From: Lactobacillus melliventris
GTDB taxonomy: Bacteria > Bacillota > Bacilli > Lactobacillales > Lactobacillaceae
Assembly (NCBI RefSeq): GCF_013346935.1
Contig: NZ_JAAEEB010000002.1
Coordinates: 62,001 to 126,000, forward strand
DNA: 64,000 nucleotides
Reading direction: 5' to 3'
Shown here piece after piece: positions 20,201-28,805 of this stretch; the stretch's first letter is position 1; every line of letters starts with the position of its first letter. The position numbers and the translations under genes are program-made. The notes under the pieces were generated by a model. The model was not told the origin of the DNA. It was given only the letters and a program-made list of their open reading frames with translations, and did no database searches.

Positions 20201-23057
20201 CTGTCTTATTAGCTTGTTGGTCAAAGTATGTACCGTCCCATTCAGGAGCTTCATTAAAGTAATTGTATGTTTGAGCTGGTGCGTAATAGTATGACTTAGC
20301 AGCATTACTTAACGAAGCTAAAGTATTAATTACTTTACCATCTTTATCCAAAATTTGGGCCTTAACGTTATTAGCATTTCTGTATAAGTAATAAACTGGT
20401 TTAAACCATTGGAATTGAGCATTATCCGCCGTAGAAATTGCGAATTTTGAAGAATCAAATGCAACATTACCGTTATCATCGATGCCTAAGCCCGGGTTAG
20501 CACTATCATAATCATTACCAACGGTTACAAAAGTTCCCAAGATATAATTGTATGGTTGGAATACATCTGGATCATTTAAGCCAGCAAAGATTGGCTGATC
20601 TGAACTTGCCCAGTCGCCAAAGAATCCCATGTATGGTAGACGCAATTGTGAATTATCTGATCCATTAAAGGTCAAAAATCCTTCAACATACTGATTTTCT
20701 TTAAAATCAGCAGGTAATGTTAATGTAATAGTAAGTTCCTTAGTTGAATTTGCAGCTACAACTACTTCACCATCAGCTTGAACTGAAGCACCATCAATTT
20801 GCTTGTCATACAAAACCGAACCACTATCAGTAGCAGAAGTATAAACATCTGATTCTTTACCATTATCGGTTAACTTATAAGTTAAATCCTTATTGGTTCT
20901 ATTGGTAAACTTAACTTGGAATTTGAGAGTTCTATCTGTGAAGCTCTTAAGCTCAACACCTGGATAGCCATTGGTACCAACAACGGTTGAAGGATTTTTA
21001 ACTAATGCCTGAATAGTAGCTTGTGCATTGATAAATCCAGCACCTTGTCTACGAGGTGAAACGATTACATTATCATGACTAATATCAGTATGAATACTTG
21101 CAGTATTCATTTCCAAAGTTTTGATAAATGCTGTTCTTTCATTCGGAGTCATCTTTTGATAAGTTTCATAGAAAGAACCCTTTTTATCATTCATTGCTTG
21201 ACTAGCAAGTGCTTGCGTACCAGCAATAAATGGAGAAGCCATAGAAGTACCTGACATGTTAGTATAGCCATTATTATTTTGGGTTGACCAAATATTTCCA
21301 CCTGGAGCTGAGATATCTGGCTTAAAGGCCAAATTAGAAACAGGACCATATGAAGTAAAGCTGGACATTAAATCTGTCTTAAGGGCTGAATTATCTAATG
21401 GCTGGACAGCAATGCTTACCTTTAATGCTTCATCAGGATTTTTTGCAACATATTCTACTAACTTGTTTCCTGCATCCTCTGATAATCCAACAGTAGGGAA
21501 ACCAGCATTAAGTTGCATGTTATTTAATGCACCAGCTTGATTATTAACAATGACTAAACCCGCAGCCCCAGCTTCTTGTGCAAACTTTTGTTTATCTGTA
21601 AAAGCAAGGGTCCCACGCTTAACGATGGCAATTTTACCCTTAACATCAGATGTATATTGATTTGCAGAACCTGCACCTAATTGTCCATTTTTATCTTTAA
21701 CAACATAGAATTGCTTGTCATTAAAGAATGAACGGTCAGTACCTGCTGAAAGTTGTGTAGTTTCTGGACCAGCTACTACAGTTTTACCATCAGCTGAAGT
21801 AAAAGTTATACCATCAGTAGTAACTTTACTATTCTCCGTTGATGCAACCGTTGTAGCAGTTCTGGCAGTACCCGGACTGCCTATAGTTTCCATGTCTGGA
21901 TTGCCATAATATGCCTTGTTGTCTCCATCAGCCTTTGAGTTTGAGGTTCCGGAGTTACCAGCAGAAATTACAGCAGCAGTACCTGTCTTAGTAGCACGGT
22001 CAACAGCTGCAACTTCTGGATCATCATCGGTTTGCTGACCAGAAATAGAACCTAGAGACATGTTTAAAACATCAGCACCAAGTTTAGCTGAATCATCAAT
22101 TGCTCCAATAATGCTAGTAGAATCAGTAGAAGCAGAACTAGCTGAATTAGAGAAGGCCTTCATTGCTAATAATTGGGCTTCTGGGGCAACACCTACAACT
22201 GAATTAACAGAATCTGAAGTACCATTGGCAGCTACGATACCTGAAACGTGCATACCATGTTGTTCGCTAGAATTATTATCAGTAATATTGTCATTGTTAT
22301 CTGAATAGTTATGGCCATATGGGACCTTTTCAGTAAAGTAGCGACCATAACCAGCTTCTTTAGTGAAAGCATTAACCTTTGCTCTAGTTAATTTCGCTTT
22401 AGATTCATCACTCAAACGTAAATCTTTATGATTAGGATCAATACCTGTATCGATGATAGAAACTACAGTGCCTTCGCCTTTGTATTTATAATTATTCCAA
22501 ACTGCGGAAACATTAGCCATATTGTCAGCAGAAGAATCATTGGCATAGTAGACTTTTGCCAAAGTAACTGATTTAACGCCTGGAATAGCTCTTAATTTTT
22601 GAATATCTTTAACCTTTGCTTTAGTAGCAAAACCGTTAACTACATAACCATAGCTTTTGCCAATTGCTTGGTGGGTAATTGCCCTTACCTTTGTTTTAAC
22701 TGCAGCCTGTTTTGCAATTACTTTTTTTGTAGCCCGCTCAATTTCTGCACTACTTGAATTTGTGCTTACTGAACCATTTGTAGCTGCAGGTGCAGCAGAC
22801 AATTGAACAATTACATCAACATATACATTTTGCTTTTCGTTTGAAGTTAAATGCTTGAGATTAACTCCCTTTGCAGCTAATTGTGCTTCAATTGCTTTAT
22901 TTGTTACGCCAGCTGTAGCTGATTCTGCCGCTTTAGAGCTTTTTACAACAGTTTTTGTTTGACTGTCAACACTAGCTTTAACTTGCTGTTCAGTGTTAGA
23001 GAATACAGATAGTGCAGCGGCACAAACCAGCACTCCCATATACTTGTTTTTTTTCAT
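17298..23057 (-). CDS. Cell-envelope proteinase (lactocepin, PrtH-like)
   Basis: A 1919-residue S8 subtilase that degrades casein and other proteins at the cell surface. From the N-terminus: signal peptide (MKKNKYMGVLVCAAALSVF), pro-region, then the catalytic domain with D203 (VSIIDTGID), H267 (HGMHVSG) and S605 (GTSMASP), and a PA-type insert before the Ser. The numbering tracks lactococcal PrtP closely. Then come a Fn3/A-domain, a long B-domain with repeated Ig-like units, two FIVAR-like repeats (~1590-1735), and a basic C-terminal region of about 120 residues. This last region resembles SLAP domains, so it is attached non-covalently, with no LPXTG. GGGGGA precedes ATG 23057. The foldase at 23309 is divergent from it. 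Confidence 0.95.
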   Translation of the reverse strand: MKKNKYMGVLVCAAALSVFSNTEQQVKASVDSQTKTVVKSSKAAESATAGVTNKAIEAQLAAKGVNLKHLTSNEKQNVYVDVIVQLSAAPAATNGSVSTNSSSAEIERATKKVIAKQAAVKTKVRAITHQAIGKSYGYVVNGFATKAKVKDIQKLRAIPGVKSVTLAKVYYANDSSADNMANVSAVWNNYKYKGEGTVVSIIDTGIDPNHKDLRLSDESKAKLTRAKVNAFTKEAGYGRYFTEKVPYGHNYSDNNDNITDNNSSEQHGMHVSGIVAANGTSDSVNSVVGVAPEAQLLAMKAFSNSASSASTDSTSIIGAIDDSAKLGADVLNMSLGSISGQQTDDDPEVAAVDRATKTGTAAVISAGNSGTSNSKADGDNKAYYGNPDMETIGSPGTARTATTVASTENSKVTTDGITFTSADGKTVVAGPETTQLSAGTDRSFFNDKQFYVVKDKNGQLGAGSANQYTSDVKGKIAIVKRGTLAFTDKQKFAQEAGAAGLVIVNNQAGALNNMQLNAGFPTVGLSEDAGNKLVEYVAKNPDEALKVSIAVQPLDNSALKTDLMSSFTSYGPVSNLAFKPDISAPGGNIWSTQNNNGYTNMSGTSMASPFIAGTQALASQAMNDKKGSFYETYQKMTPNERTAFIKTLEMNTASIHTDISHDNVIVSPRRQGAGFINAQATIQALVKNPSTVVGTNGYPGVELKSFTDRTLKFQVKFTNRTNKDLTYKLTDNGKESDVYTSATDSGSVLYDKQIDGASVQADGEVVVAANSTKELTITLTLPADFKENQYVEGFLTFNGSDNSQLRLPYMGFFGDWASSDQPIFAGLNDPDVFQPYNYILGTFVTVGNDYDSANPGLGIDDNGNVAFDSSKFAISTADNAQFQWFKPVYYLYRNANNVKAQILDKDGKVINTLASLSNAAKSYYYAPAQTYNYFNEAPEWDGTYFDQQANKTVKVPDGTYTYRISATVDGTNTEQHYDMPVKVDSVKPVLKNLKLESSTEKDDNGQEKTRYYLSAEAKDDLSGLSGDANVSVNGVISQLTYDPTAKADKDGFQRVEIVLSPEQVKTLQAGTNNFAVALFDNASNAVTASGESNKPGETSFGLVLRDGGLPDKISSTTNNYYSATGSFIFLGTYPSKVYGTYTDKNGQTHDLDIESDGDKTFAAELPLTKDDYKTTVTLYADADHKTVIKEKEITVSLVPAKVESLTVDKNDTYDASKNSSAELAQTSEATVKLSGKVSDDTKSLVIKQDGESDVAVELNADHTFSIELPVNFGENDFNIVATDEDGNSSSVEQKVKSSDRGETTVRSSDVIFDDGIQWGTNSVSADTKNYDPKTGELTITGKVKRPTTTLQIDGKNVKINSDQTFEVTLNVGTHGAKIVSTLIGDSTVRETTQERLSFYVDAESPALTLDNDGPVYTNKDKYTISGTVADDYKFYDLSINDNNIESAWGDVDYNSKEGVKKDFKYEVELKKGKNTFNVKVTDSQGNETTQALVVYYEPEKVLNEPDTKQTVAKDGESALLEATTKELDAKVVYSVDAGKTFKDMPADGLKVTENGTVEFKAVDKYGNESDVKSVEVKDLDKKTEPNADDKNLSDAKEKLQESVDAGEKKDLSGYTDESKETYEEALNKAKEVLADKDATLENVQAATDALAKAEKALTNKEKDTSDNNLPKAKKELQAKVDAGSKKNLNKYTDETKKAYINALDKAKEVLADKNATLKDVQTASAALDKAEKDLTVKRTESFIPWVNPSTNTTPIANNSSSQANANTTASDKSKTNVENKDVKEEGKSTKVMFKSILYTNDLKKTSKIAKAYSFLNLVVENDKLKVYTFNGQHFYKLVDENEYVRVRNVTGTKAKLKRNSYVYKSNGKKASRKLLKKGTTVTVYGDQYKALKKYKKTAYRVGQGKYIKSVNFYKVHLVK

Positions 23058-23308
23058 AAATAATCCCCCAAACATTAATTAATAATATTATCAATTTAAT
23101 ATTATAGAGTAGTAAATTAAAAAATCAACCAACTTTTTATTAATAATGTTATTTATTTTTAATATTTTAATTAATTTATTCTTTTAATTTATGACGACTT
23201 TGCCTGCTATTGTGGTGCGTTCCTGCTTACTGCTTTTAATCTAATTGAATTAGAAGTTGCAATCTGCTTTAATAATTAGATAAAAAAATCTTCATTGGAG
23301 GAGATAAA

Positions 23309-24214
23309 ATGGAAAAATTATTAAAAGGTATAATAACGACTGTAGCTGGTATTTCCTTACTAGGTTTAACAGGCTGTTCAAAATCAAATAATGCAGAAGT
23401 TGCTCAATATGGAAAAGATAAAAGAATTACGCAACAAGAGTTTTATAAGGAACTCAAGTCAGCCCCTGCAAGTAAAAATGTTTTAGCTAATTTGTTAATT
23501 TATGATGCTCTAAAAGCCCAATATGGCGGAAAGTTGAATTCTAAAGAAGTTACTCAAGAATACAATAATTATAAAGAGCGCTATGGCTCACAATTTGATG
23601 AATTTTTAGCACAAAATTTATATACTAAGTCATCTTTTAAGAGAATGATTCAAATTAACCTACTTAGTGAAATTGCATTGCAGTCTCAAATCAAACCCAC
23701 AAGTAAACAATTAAAGGCAGAGTGGAAAACATATCAGCCGAAAATTACTGTGCAGCATATTTTAGTAACTAGTCAATCAACAGCTAAAGAAATTATCAAT
23801 CAATTAGACAATGATAAAAGTTTTTCAAGTTTAGTAAAAAAATATTCTGTAGATAGTTCTACCAGCACTAATGGCGGAAAATTAGCACCTTTTAATCAAG
23901 AAAATAAAAATTTGGATTCTACTTTCAAAAATGCCGCATATAAGCTTAAAAATGGTGAATATACTAGTACTCCAGTAAAAGTTACTAATGGTTATGAGAT
24001 AATAAAAATGATTAGTCATCCAGCTAAAGGGAGTTTTGAAAACAATAGAGCAGAACTAACAAATATTCTTTATACCAAATGGGCTGCAAATTCTACTGTG
24101 ATGAGAAATGTAATCAGCCAAGTTTTGAAAGACCAAAACGTCAAAATTACAGACAAAGATTTAAAATCCGCATTAGATCAGTACAAAGGATCCACAAAAT
24201 CAGGGTTAAATTAG
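23309..24214 (+). CDS. prsA: PrsA/PrtM foldase lipoprotein
   Basis: A 301-residue lipoprotein of the PrsA/PrtM family of extracytoplasmic peptidyl-prolyl isomerases. The signal peptide ends in the lipobox LTGC (Cys23). An N-terminal chaperone region is followed by a parvulin (PpiC) domain at about residues 145-240 ([20 protein letters not shown], then [19 protein letters not shown]) and a C-terminal helical part. The start follows TTGGAGGAG. It faces the proteinase gene across 251 bases. In lactococci and L. helveticus the foldase next to the proteinase is needed for its maturation, so the same role (PrtM) is likely. Confidence 0.93.
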   Translation: MEKLLKGIITTVAGISLLGLTGCSKSNNAEVAQYGKDKRITQQEFYKELKSAPASKNVLANLLIYDALKAQYGGKLNSKEVTQEYNNYKERYGSQFDEFLAQNLYTKSSFKRMIQINLLSEIALQSQIKPTSKQLKAEWKTYQPKITVQHILVTSQSTAKEIINQLDNDKSFSSLVKKYSVDSSTSTNGGKLAPFNQENKNLDSTFKNAAYKLKNGEYTSTPVKVTNGYEIIKMISHPAKGSFENNRAELTNILYTKWAANSTVMRNVISQVLKDQNVKITDKDLKSALDQYKGSTKSGLN

Positions 24215-24282
24215 AGTTTAGTTGTTTATAAAATCAACTTGAATACTTATCAAAAATTCAAGGTTAATTTAAATATCTAATC

Positions 24283-24318
24283 AATCAGTTCAGTATTATA
24301 TGAACTGATTTTCCTTTT
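24283..24318 (+). terminator. Terminator of the foldase gene
   Basis: AATCAGTTCA/TGAACTGATT, a perfect 10-bp stem with an 8-base loop and a T-rich tail on the plus strand, about 70 bases after the stop. Confidence 0.8.
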
Positions 24319-24493
24319 TCTCAAATAACGCTCTTATCACTATTTGTGAAGCATCTGTAAATGTAATTACAACTATATTTATATTTATAATTTTAAATAT
24401 AATTTGCAATATTTACCTATATACACAATAATGCATTTGATATGCTTGCTAGTGATATTTACTAAGGACAGCTATATCAAATTCTTGAATAAC

Positions 24494-24528
24494 AAAAGGC
24501 AGTTAGTTCAATGAACTACCTGCCTTCA
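24494..24528 (-). terminator. Terminator of the small membrane gene
   Basis: AAGGCAG/CTGCCTT with inner AGTTCA/TGAACT, 28 bases after the minus-strand stop at 24556. The rest of 24215-24555 holds no gene that I can see. Confidence 0.65.
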
Positions 24529-24555
24529 ACTTGCTATATTTGTAATCAATGCTAC

Positions 24556-24837
24556 TTAACAAGAAGCATCATTTTTTCTTTTCTTTAAAAAACGAGTTAT
24601 TGCTGTATATATAGTAATGACTATAACTATAGATACATAAGCTGTACCTAACATGATTTCTGTGAACCAAAAATCCTTTATTGCGCTCACCTCATGGACT
24701 CCAAAAATCATAGTGCCAAAACTATAATATGCGGAAAAAAGTGTGATCAAAACCAGTCCGACAACTATAATCAGTAATAAACTTGTTAGCCAATCTAAAA
24801 ACTTTTTAATAGAATTCAAACTTGTCACACTTTCCAT
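24556..24837 (-). CDS. Small two-span membrane protein
   Basis: A 93-residue protein with two hydrophobic segments (about residues 17-40 and 60-83) and a Lys/Arg-rich end (FLKKRKNDASC). No clear ribosome site precedes the ATG at 24837. I do not recognise the family. Upstream lie two copies of a 20-bp direct repeat that could control it. It stands between the foldase gene and an ABC transporter scrap; no functional link is visible. Confidence 0.55.
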   Translation of the reverse strand: MESVTSLNSIKKFLDWLTSLLLIIVVGLVLITLFSAYYSFGTMIFGVHEVSAIKDFWFTEIMLGTAYVSIVIVITIYTAITRFLKKRKNDASC

Positions 24838-24858
24838 TGCGCTAGAGTATACAGCAAA

Positions 24859-24954
24859 TACTTACTTAAAATAGTTTACTTGCAAAAGTTTGTTGCTGCT
24901 CAAATTTTCGACTTTTCTTACCAAAAGTATTTTTTACTTACTTAAAATAGTTTA
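24859..24954. repeat. 20-bp direct repeat pair, 76-bp spacing
   Basis: TACTTACTTAAAATAGTTTA occurs at 24859-24878 and 24935-24954, identical, just upstream of the minus-strand gene at 24556. It may be an operator pair or a footprint of a small duplication. Confidence 0.6.
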
Positions 24955-24990
24955 ATTGTAGCAAAAAGCGCTTTTTAGACCAACCCAAAT

Positions 24991-25212
24991 TTAGATATAA
25001 GTATCCTTTTGCAAATTATACATATTATGATAATCAGCATTACTTCTGATTAATTTTTCGTGTGTATCAAAGCCGAGAATTCTACCATTTTGTAAAAAGA
25101 GAATCTTATCTGCATATTTCACCGCAGACAAGCGCTGAGTTACAAAAATAATCCTTTTGCCTTTGTTTTCTTTCGGTAAATTGTAAAATAGAGTTTGAAT
25201 TTTATGACTGGC
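24991..25212 (-). pseudogene. ABC exporter C-terminal remnant
   Basis: The minus-strand frame reads from about 25212: SHKIQTLFYNLP, KRIIFVTQRLSAV, YADKILFLQNGRILGFDTHE, and ends at a TAA at 24991. This is the last ~73 residues of an ABC exporter ATPase, covering the switch-His strand (VTQRLSAV, with Gln where His is usual) and the GRI...GTHEEL-type ending. Walker A, Walker B and all membrane segments are gone. The cut at about 25212 coincides with the start of IS3-type remnants, which probably caused the truncation. Confidence 0.8.
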
Positions 25213-25584
25213 CTGAATTCAAGAATTTTTTAGATAAAATGTCTAACTTTTTAGTTGCACTTCAATTGGACCTAAGTCCATCTGAAGGGTTTTACTATGG
25301 TCAATTTTCCGTTGAACAAAAATTACAGGCACTCAGCTTACATGAGGAGGGCTACAGCACTGTTCTGTGGCTCAAACAATTGACACTGATTCACATCAAC
25401 TAATTGATACCTAGACGAATACTTACAATTTCAAACTTGACTAAAAGCCGTGGCATCCATCAGTCCATACCGCGCAAAGGCAACGGACTGATGGTAGGCT
25501 TTCTTTGGCACCTTAAAGTGGAATATGTTCTACGGCTTTGAACAGACCTTCAAGAACTTTCCTTCACTGGAACAAGCAAGCTGA
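25213..25584 (+). mobile_element. IS3-family transposase remnant
   Basis: Plus-strand frames contain GIHQSIPRKGNGL followed, after a frame change, by FFGTLK and MFYGFEQTFKNFPSLEQA. This is the well-known C-terminal part of IS3-family OrfB (integrase core, around the catalytic Glu). The upstream piece (SVEQKLQALSLHEEGYST) may be from OrfA. Several frameshifts and a large internal deletion make it inactive. Confidence 0.7.
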
Positions 25585-25586
25585 AA

Positions 25587-25620
25587 GGACTAACCCCGAT
25601 TTAATATCGGAAGTTAGTCC
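25587..25620. repeat. Palindromic repeat, copy 2
   Basis: GGACTAAC/GTTAGTCC with an inner CCGAT/ATCGG stem. Same arms and similar inner part as the copy at 11301-11334. It directly follows the IS3 remnant. Confidence 0.7.
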
Positions 25621-25754
25621 TTAACTAGAGATTATTAAACTACTTTAATTTCAAGGGGCATATCTATTTTTAGTCTGAATGCTCAATCAAAACATCGCCA
25701 AACTATAGCAACAGAATCTGATGAATAATCATGTTAATGCCATGCGGATTCTTT

Positions 25755-26981
25755 TTACTTCTTGGCCTTGTGCCTGACCACGCCGAGGTAGTAGACCGCC
25801 GCGAGCAGCAGCGTAACACCGTAAATGTACTGCGTGCTGATCGAGCCCAGCCGGTCAACCACCAGTCCGCCCGCCATCGTCCCGAGCGGGATCATGATGG
25901 ACAGGATGCTGTCGTTGATGGTCTCTATGCGCCCCAGCACCGCAGACGAGAAGCTGACCTGCACCAGGGCCTCAAAGTCCGTGTTCATCATGGTGAGCCA
26001 CAAAGAGGAGACGGCCGAGTTCAGCAGGATGAGCAGGACGCTCAGGCCCGCCGTCAACGGAACCAGGAGGCGGAAGACGCCAGCACCCACAAAGCAAATT
26101 GCGATGAACAATTCCATGCTCTTCTTGCCCAGCTTGAAGTGCTGCACCAGGAAGGCACCAGCGATGCCGCCCAGAGACGAGGCCATCAGCAGGCCACCGT
26201 AGCCGATTGCCGAGTCATGAACGTAGTTCTGCCCAAAATACGGCAGGCCCACGTCGAAAATGCCGTAGAAGAAGTTGACGACGCACAGCGGCAGAATCAG
26301 TTCCAGGATGTTCTTTTCATCCTTCAGCGTCTGCCAGCCGATGCGTAGGTCCTTCCAGTAGGAGCCGGTGAAGTACTCCTCGCTCTCCAAGACGTCCTTG
26401 GCCAGGGCGTTAATCTGCAGGCGCCCGTAGGTCAGCAGGGCCAGCGCAAAAACCACGCCGGAGATGACCACGGTCATGCTGATTGACGTTGTCGCAATCA
26501 GAAAGGTGGCAAAACCGTCCAGAACTAAGTCCAAAACGCCGTAGGTCACCTCGAACAGGCCGTTGAAGTGGAGCATGTCCTTTTCCGCGACAAACAGCGG
26601 CAGCAGTTTGGTTTCGGCCGGGTAAATAATGGTTGAAAGAACCGTGGAGGCCGTGTAAAGAATTAAGACCACAGCGTCAGCCCCGATGCCGCCTTGACCC
26701 AGCTGCAACACCCCCACCACCGCGGCGCTGATTGCGGCCTGGATGATGGTGGAATAGTTCAGCAGCTTCTTCATTGAGATGCGATCAATCAGAGGGCCCA
26801 GGCCGAACGAGACCATGTCAACCCCGGAAGTAACGGTCAACAGGACCGCTACCATGAAAGGTGAGTGCCCGGTCTCCTTGAAGTACCAGAGCACCGCCAT
26901 GTAGAACAGGCTGTCGGCGATGTTGGTCGTAACTCGGCCAACTAGCAGCTTATAAACGTTTGCATATTTTTTACGTAACAT
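25755..26981 (-). CDS. MFS transporter with foreign, G+C-rich sequence
   Basis: A 408-residue MFS protein with twelve membrane segments. It belongs to the MFS_3/enterobactin-exporter-like group (ADSLFYMAVLWYFKETGHSP at the start, GPLIDRISMKKLLNYSTIIQ after helix 2). Base composition is strikingly different from everything around: a typical 60-base line is over 60% G+C, while neighbours are near 30%. It was probably acquired recently from a higher-G+C lactobacillus. A ribosome site is weak (AAAGGA lies about 20 bases before the ATG). It follows the Rgg gene at 27085 on the same strand, so Rgg-controlled export is likely. The substrate is unknown. Confidence 0.88.
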   Translation of the reverse strand: MLRKKYANVYKLLVGRVTTNIADSLFYMAVLWYFKETGHSPFMVAVLLTVTSGVDMVSFGLGPLIDRISMKKLLNYSTIIQAAISAAVVGVLQLGQGGIGADAVVLILYTASTVLSTIIYPAETKLLPLFVAEKDMLHFNGLFEVTYGVLDLVLDGFATFLIATTSISMTVVISGVVFALALLTYGRLQINALAKDVLESEEYFTGSYWKDLRIGWQTLKDEKNILELILPLCVVNFFYGIFDVGLPYFGQNYVHDSAIGYGGLLMASSLGGIAGAFLVQHFKLGKKSMELFIAICFVGAGVFRLLVPLTAGLSVLLILLNSAVSSLWLTMMNTDFEALVQVSFSSAVLGRIETINDSILSIMIPLGTMAGGLVVDRLGSISTQYIYGVTLLLAAVYYLGVVRHKAKK

Positions 26982-27084
26982 AATACACTTTTTTAATTAT
27001 AATCCTTTTCTTATTTTTAATAATACTCATAATCGGTTGGCCATAAATCCATAATAAATTTATATTTTTAAATAAACAAAAGTT

Positions 27085-27930
27085 TCACAGTGGCCAATTT
27101 TTAACAACTAATGTACACCCCATATCAAGCAGATTCTCTTTAATCTGCTTAGCACGATTTAAATTACCAGAAAACAATGCCGAATAATATTTAGCTGATA
27201 TTATATAAATGATCAAATGAGTGGTTGACTCTAAGCTTTGAAGATAATTTATAGCATTCACTACATTAGCTCCAATTATCCCTATTTTTCCATTCAATCT
27301 TATTGTTTGAGAATACTTCCAATGTAAATAGTTAACACAAACGATGGCAAATCTTTCTTTCATAATTTCTGAAATGTTTTTAGATCGTGATATTTTATTG
27401 AAGAAAAAGACCATCTTTTTTTCAACAAATTCAGTTGGTAAAATTTCAAATGATGTAGCAAACAAAAGTAAAGCTTGAATATTAAAAATCCAGTTACTCT
27501 CTTTATTTAAATCATCTATAATGGATTTCTTAAACTTATTATCTAAATCATCTGTAGTTTTTGTCAAAAAAGCAACAGCTATCTGTACTCTTTTTTTAAA
27601 ATGAATACTAACATTAGCCTTTTTAATCTGCTCGAATGTTGTAACTGCTGCTACAACATCATGATTATTAAATGCAAGTCCAAATTGAGAGGATAATTTT
27701 TGTTCTAACCTATTGGAGGGAGGCATGTAAGTATCAGATACTTTATCAAAGAAATAAGATAAGTCTATATTGTGTTTTAGTAGTAATTTTATTAATAAAT
27801 CACTGCTTATTCTTCTAGTACCATGGATCACACGTGAATACGTACCAGTTGTAATAATGCCAGCAGCCATTTCTTTTCCGGTTAGTCCAAGCTCTTTCTG
27901 CATTTCTTTCAAGGCTTCACCAATTGTCAT
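27085..27930 (-). CDS. Rgg/MutR-like regulator
   Basis: A 281-residue protein with an N-terminal XRE helix-turn-helix (IGEALKEMQKELGLTGKEMA, then TTGTYSRVIHGTRRI) and a long helical C-terminal part, the layout of Rgg-type peptide-responsive regulators. It is diverged from the Rgg at 11874 (shared length and layout, few identical stretches). The ATG follows AAAGGTAG. It is very AT-rich, in contrast to the G+C-rich MFS gene 103 bases downstream on the same strand, so the pair was assembled from different sources. Upstream lie the remains of a FAD oxidoreductase and a PLP decarboxylase that may once have been its targets. Confidence 0.8.
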   Translation of the reverse strand: MTIGEALKEMQKELGLTGKEMAAGIITTGTYSRVIHGTRRISSDLLIKLLLKHNIDLSYFFDKVSDTYMPPSNRLEQKLSSQFGLAFNNHDVVAAVTTFEQIKKANVSIHFKKRVQIAVAFLTKTTDDLDNKFKKSIIDDLNKESNWIFNIQALLLFATSFEILPTEFVEKKMVFFFNKISRSKNISEIMKERFAIVCVNYLHWKYSQTIRLNGKIGIIGANVVNAINYLQSLESTTHLIIYIISAKYYSALFSGNLNRAKQIKENLLDMGCTLVVKNWPL

Positions 27931-27950
27931 AACTAATCTACCTTTTATGG

Positions 27951-28350
27951 TTATTCTTCATCAAGCTCTATTTTATGTTGATAGCTATTTAACCAGTTCC
28001 TTTCTCTAGGAAGGAAAGGAACTCTACCACTAGGATCAGCAATAGTTGTCTTTTCTAAGAGATGTCCTACATAGAATCCAGTAATCTGTGCAGAATAAAT
28101 AGCTTCTGGGACTCCAGATATTGGCATTGTTACACTTCCTATAGCAAACAAACCTGGTATTTTTGTTCTACCAAATGAATCTGTAACTATAAATCCATTT
28201 GATTGCAAAATCTTCAAATTTTTTAAAAAATTAGTAGAACCATTATTTAATTTATACGAGTTATAATCAAATAATAAACCGTCATACCTTTTTTTATACT
28301 AATATCAACACCGTCAAATCCGGTAGCCGAAACAATTTTATTATTAAACC
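27951..28350 (-). pseudogene. FAD/NAD(P) oxidoreductase C-terminal remnant
   Basis: The last ~88 residues are open (28217 to 27951) and contain DSFGRTKIPGLFAIG and PEAIYSAQITGFYVGHLL, the C-terminal FAD-binding signature of thioredoxin-reductase-like enzymes. The same frame continues upstream through YDGLLFDYNSYKL to about 28288. There a frameshift in a T7 run (28289-28295) separates it from KIVSATGFDGVDI, which is the ATG-type motif of the same enzyme class. The N-terminal two thirds are missing. The gene is broken and joined to a PLP-enzyme scrap. Confidence 0.7.
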
Positions 28351-28353
28351 GAG

Positions 28354-28605
28354 CTATTTTTTATATTCTTGTACAGAGGAAACACTAAAGCCGGCCACAA
28401 ATCTTGATAAAAGCGAAATTACTTTTGAGTTATAACAAGCTTTTATAGAATAAAGTAATTTTGTCTCATTAGTTTTTACTTCCGATAATTGTTTTAACGC
28501 TTCATCTATATTAAATCTAATAGCATCTTTTAAATAAATAACTGACGGTGTAGCAATTTTTTCACTATTTTTTATACCTTTTATTATTATATCGTTAATT
28601 TTCAT
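28354..28605 (-). pseudogene. PLP-dependent decarboxylase N-terminal remnant
   Basis: An 83-residue open frame starting at 28605. It matches the N-terminal part of fold-type III PLP decarboxylases (Orn/DAP/Arg decarboxylase group 2): TPSVIYLKDAIRFNIDEAL, LLYSIKACYN with the PLP-binding Lys, and AGFSVSSVQEYKK. About 300 residues of barrel and C-terminal domain are missing. After the stop the DNA continues into the FAD oxidoreductase scrap, so a deletion has probably fused two neighbouring genes. Both may come from one small-molecule biosynthetic operon. Confidence 0.7.
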
Positions 28606-28721
28606 AGCTTTGCCTTATCTATTCAGCGTTATTCTTTAATTTTAATTTTAGCATAAGCTCATATTATGTTTGCCTATTTTTCCTATAGGAAACTAAAACT
28701 TCTGTCCTGACATCGGTCCAT

Positions 28722-28756
28722 GCGCAGATACCCTGGGGGTGTCCGGGCATCTGCGC
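28722..28756. repeat. G+C-rich hairpin
   Basis: GCGCAGAT/ATCTGCGC, extended inward by CCC/GGG after one mismatch. It is out of character with the AT-rich surroundings and lacks a T-run. It may be the end of a lost foreign segment. Confidence 0.6.
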
Positions 28757-28805
28757 TTAACTCCTTCCATGTTCAGATAATATGCGCTAACAAAAAATAA
28801 AATGG

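Noticed and set aside
25731-26348. Long plus-strand open frame (205 codons)
   Set aside because: It lies opposite the G+C-rich MFS gene. High G+C makes stops rare on the other strand; the composition is Arg/Gln/His-rich with no start signal.
28354-28605. Siderophore-type (SbnH-like) decarboxylase assignment
   Set aside because: Only the N-terminal 83 residues remain, and no siderophore synthetase is near; the family level is all that can be supported.
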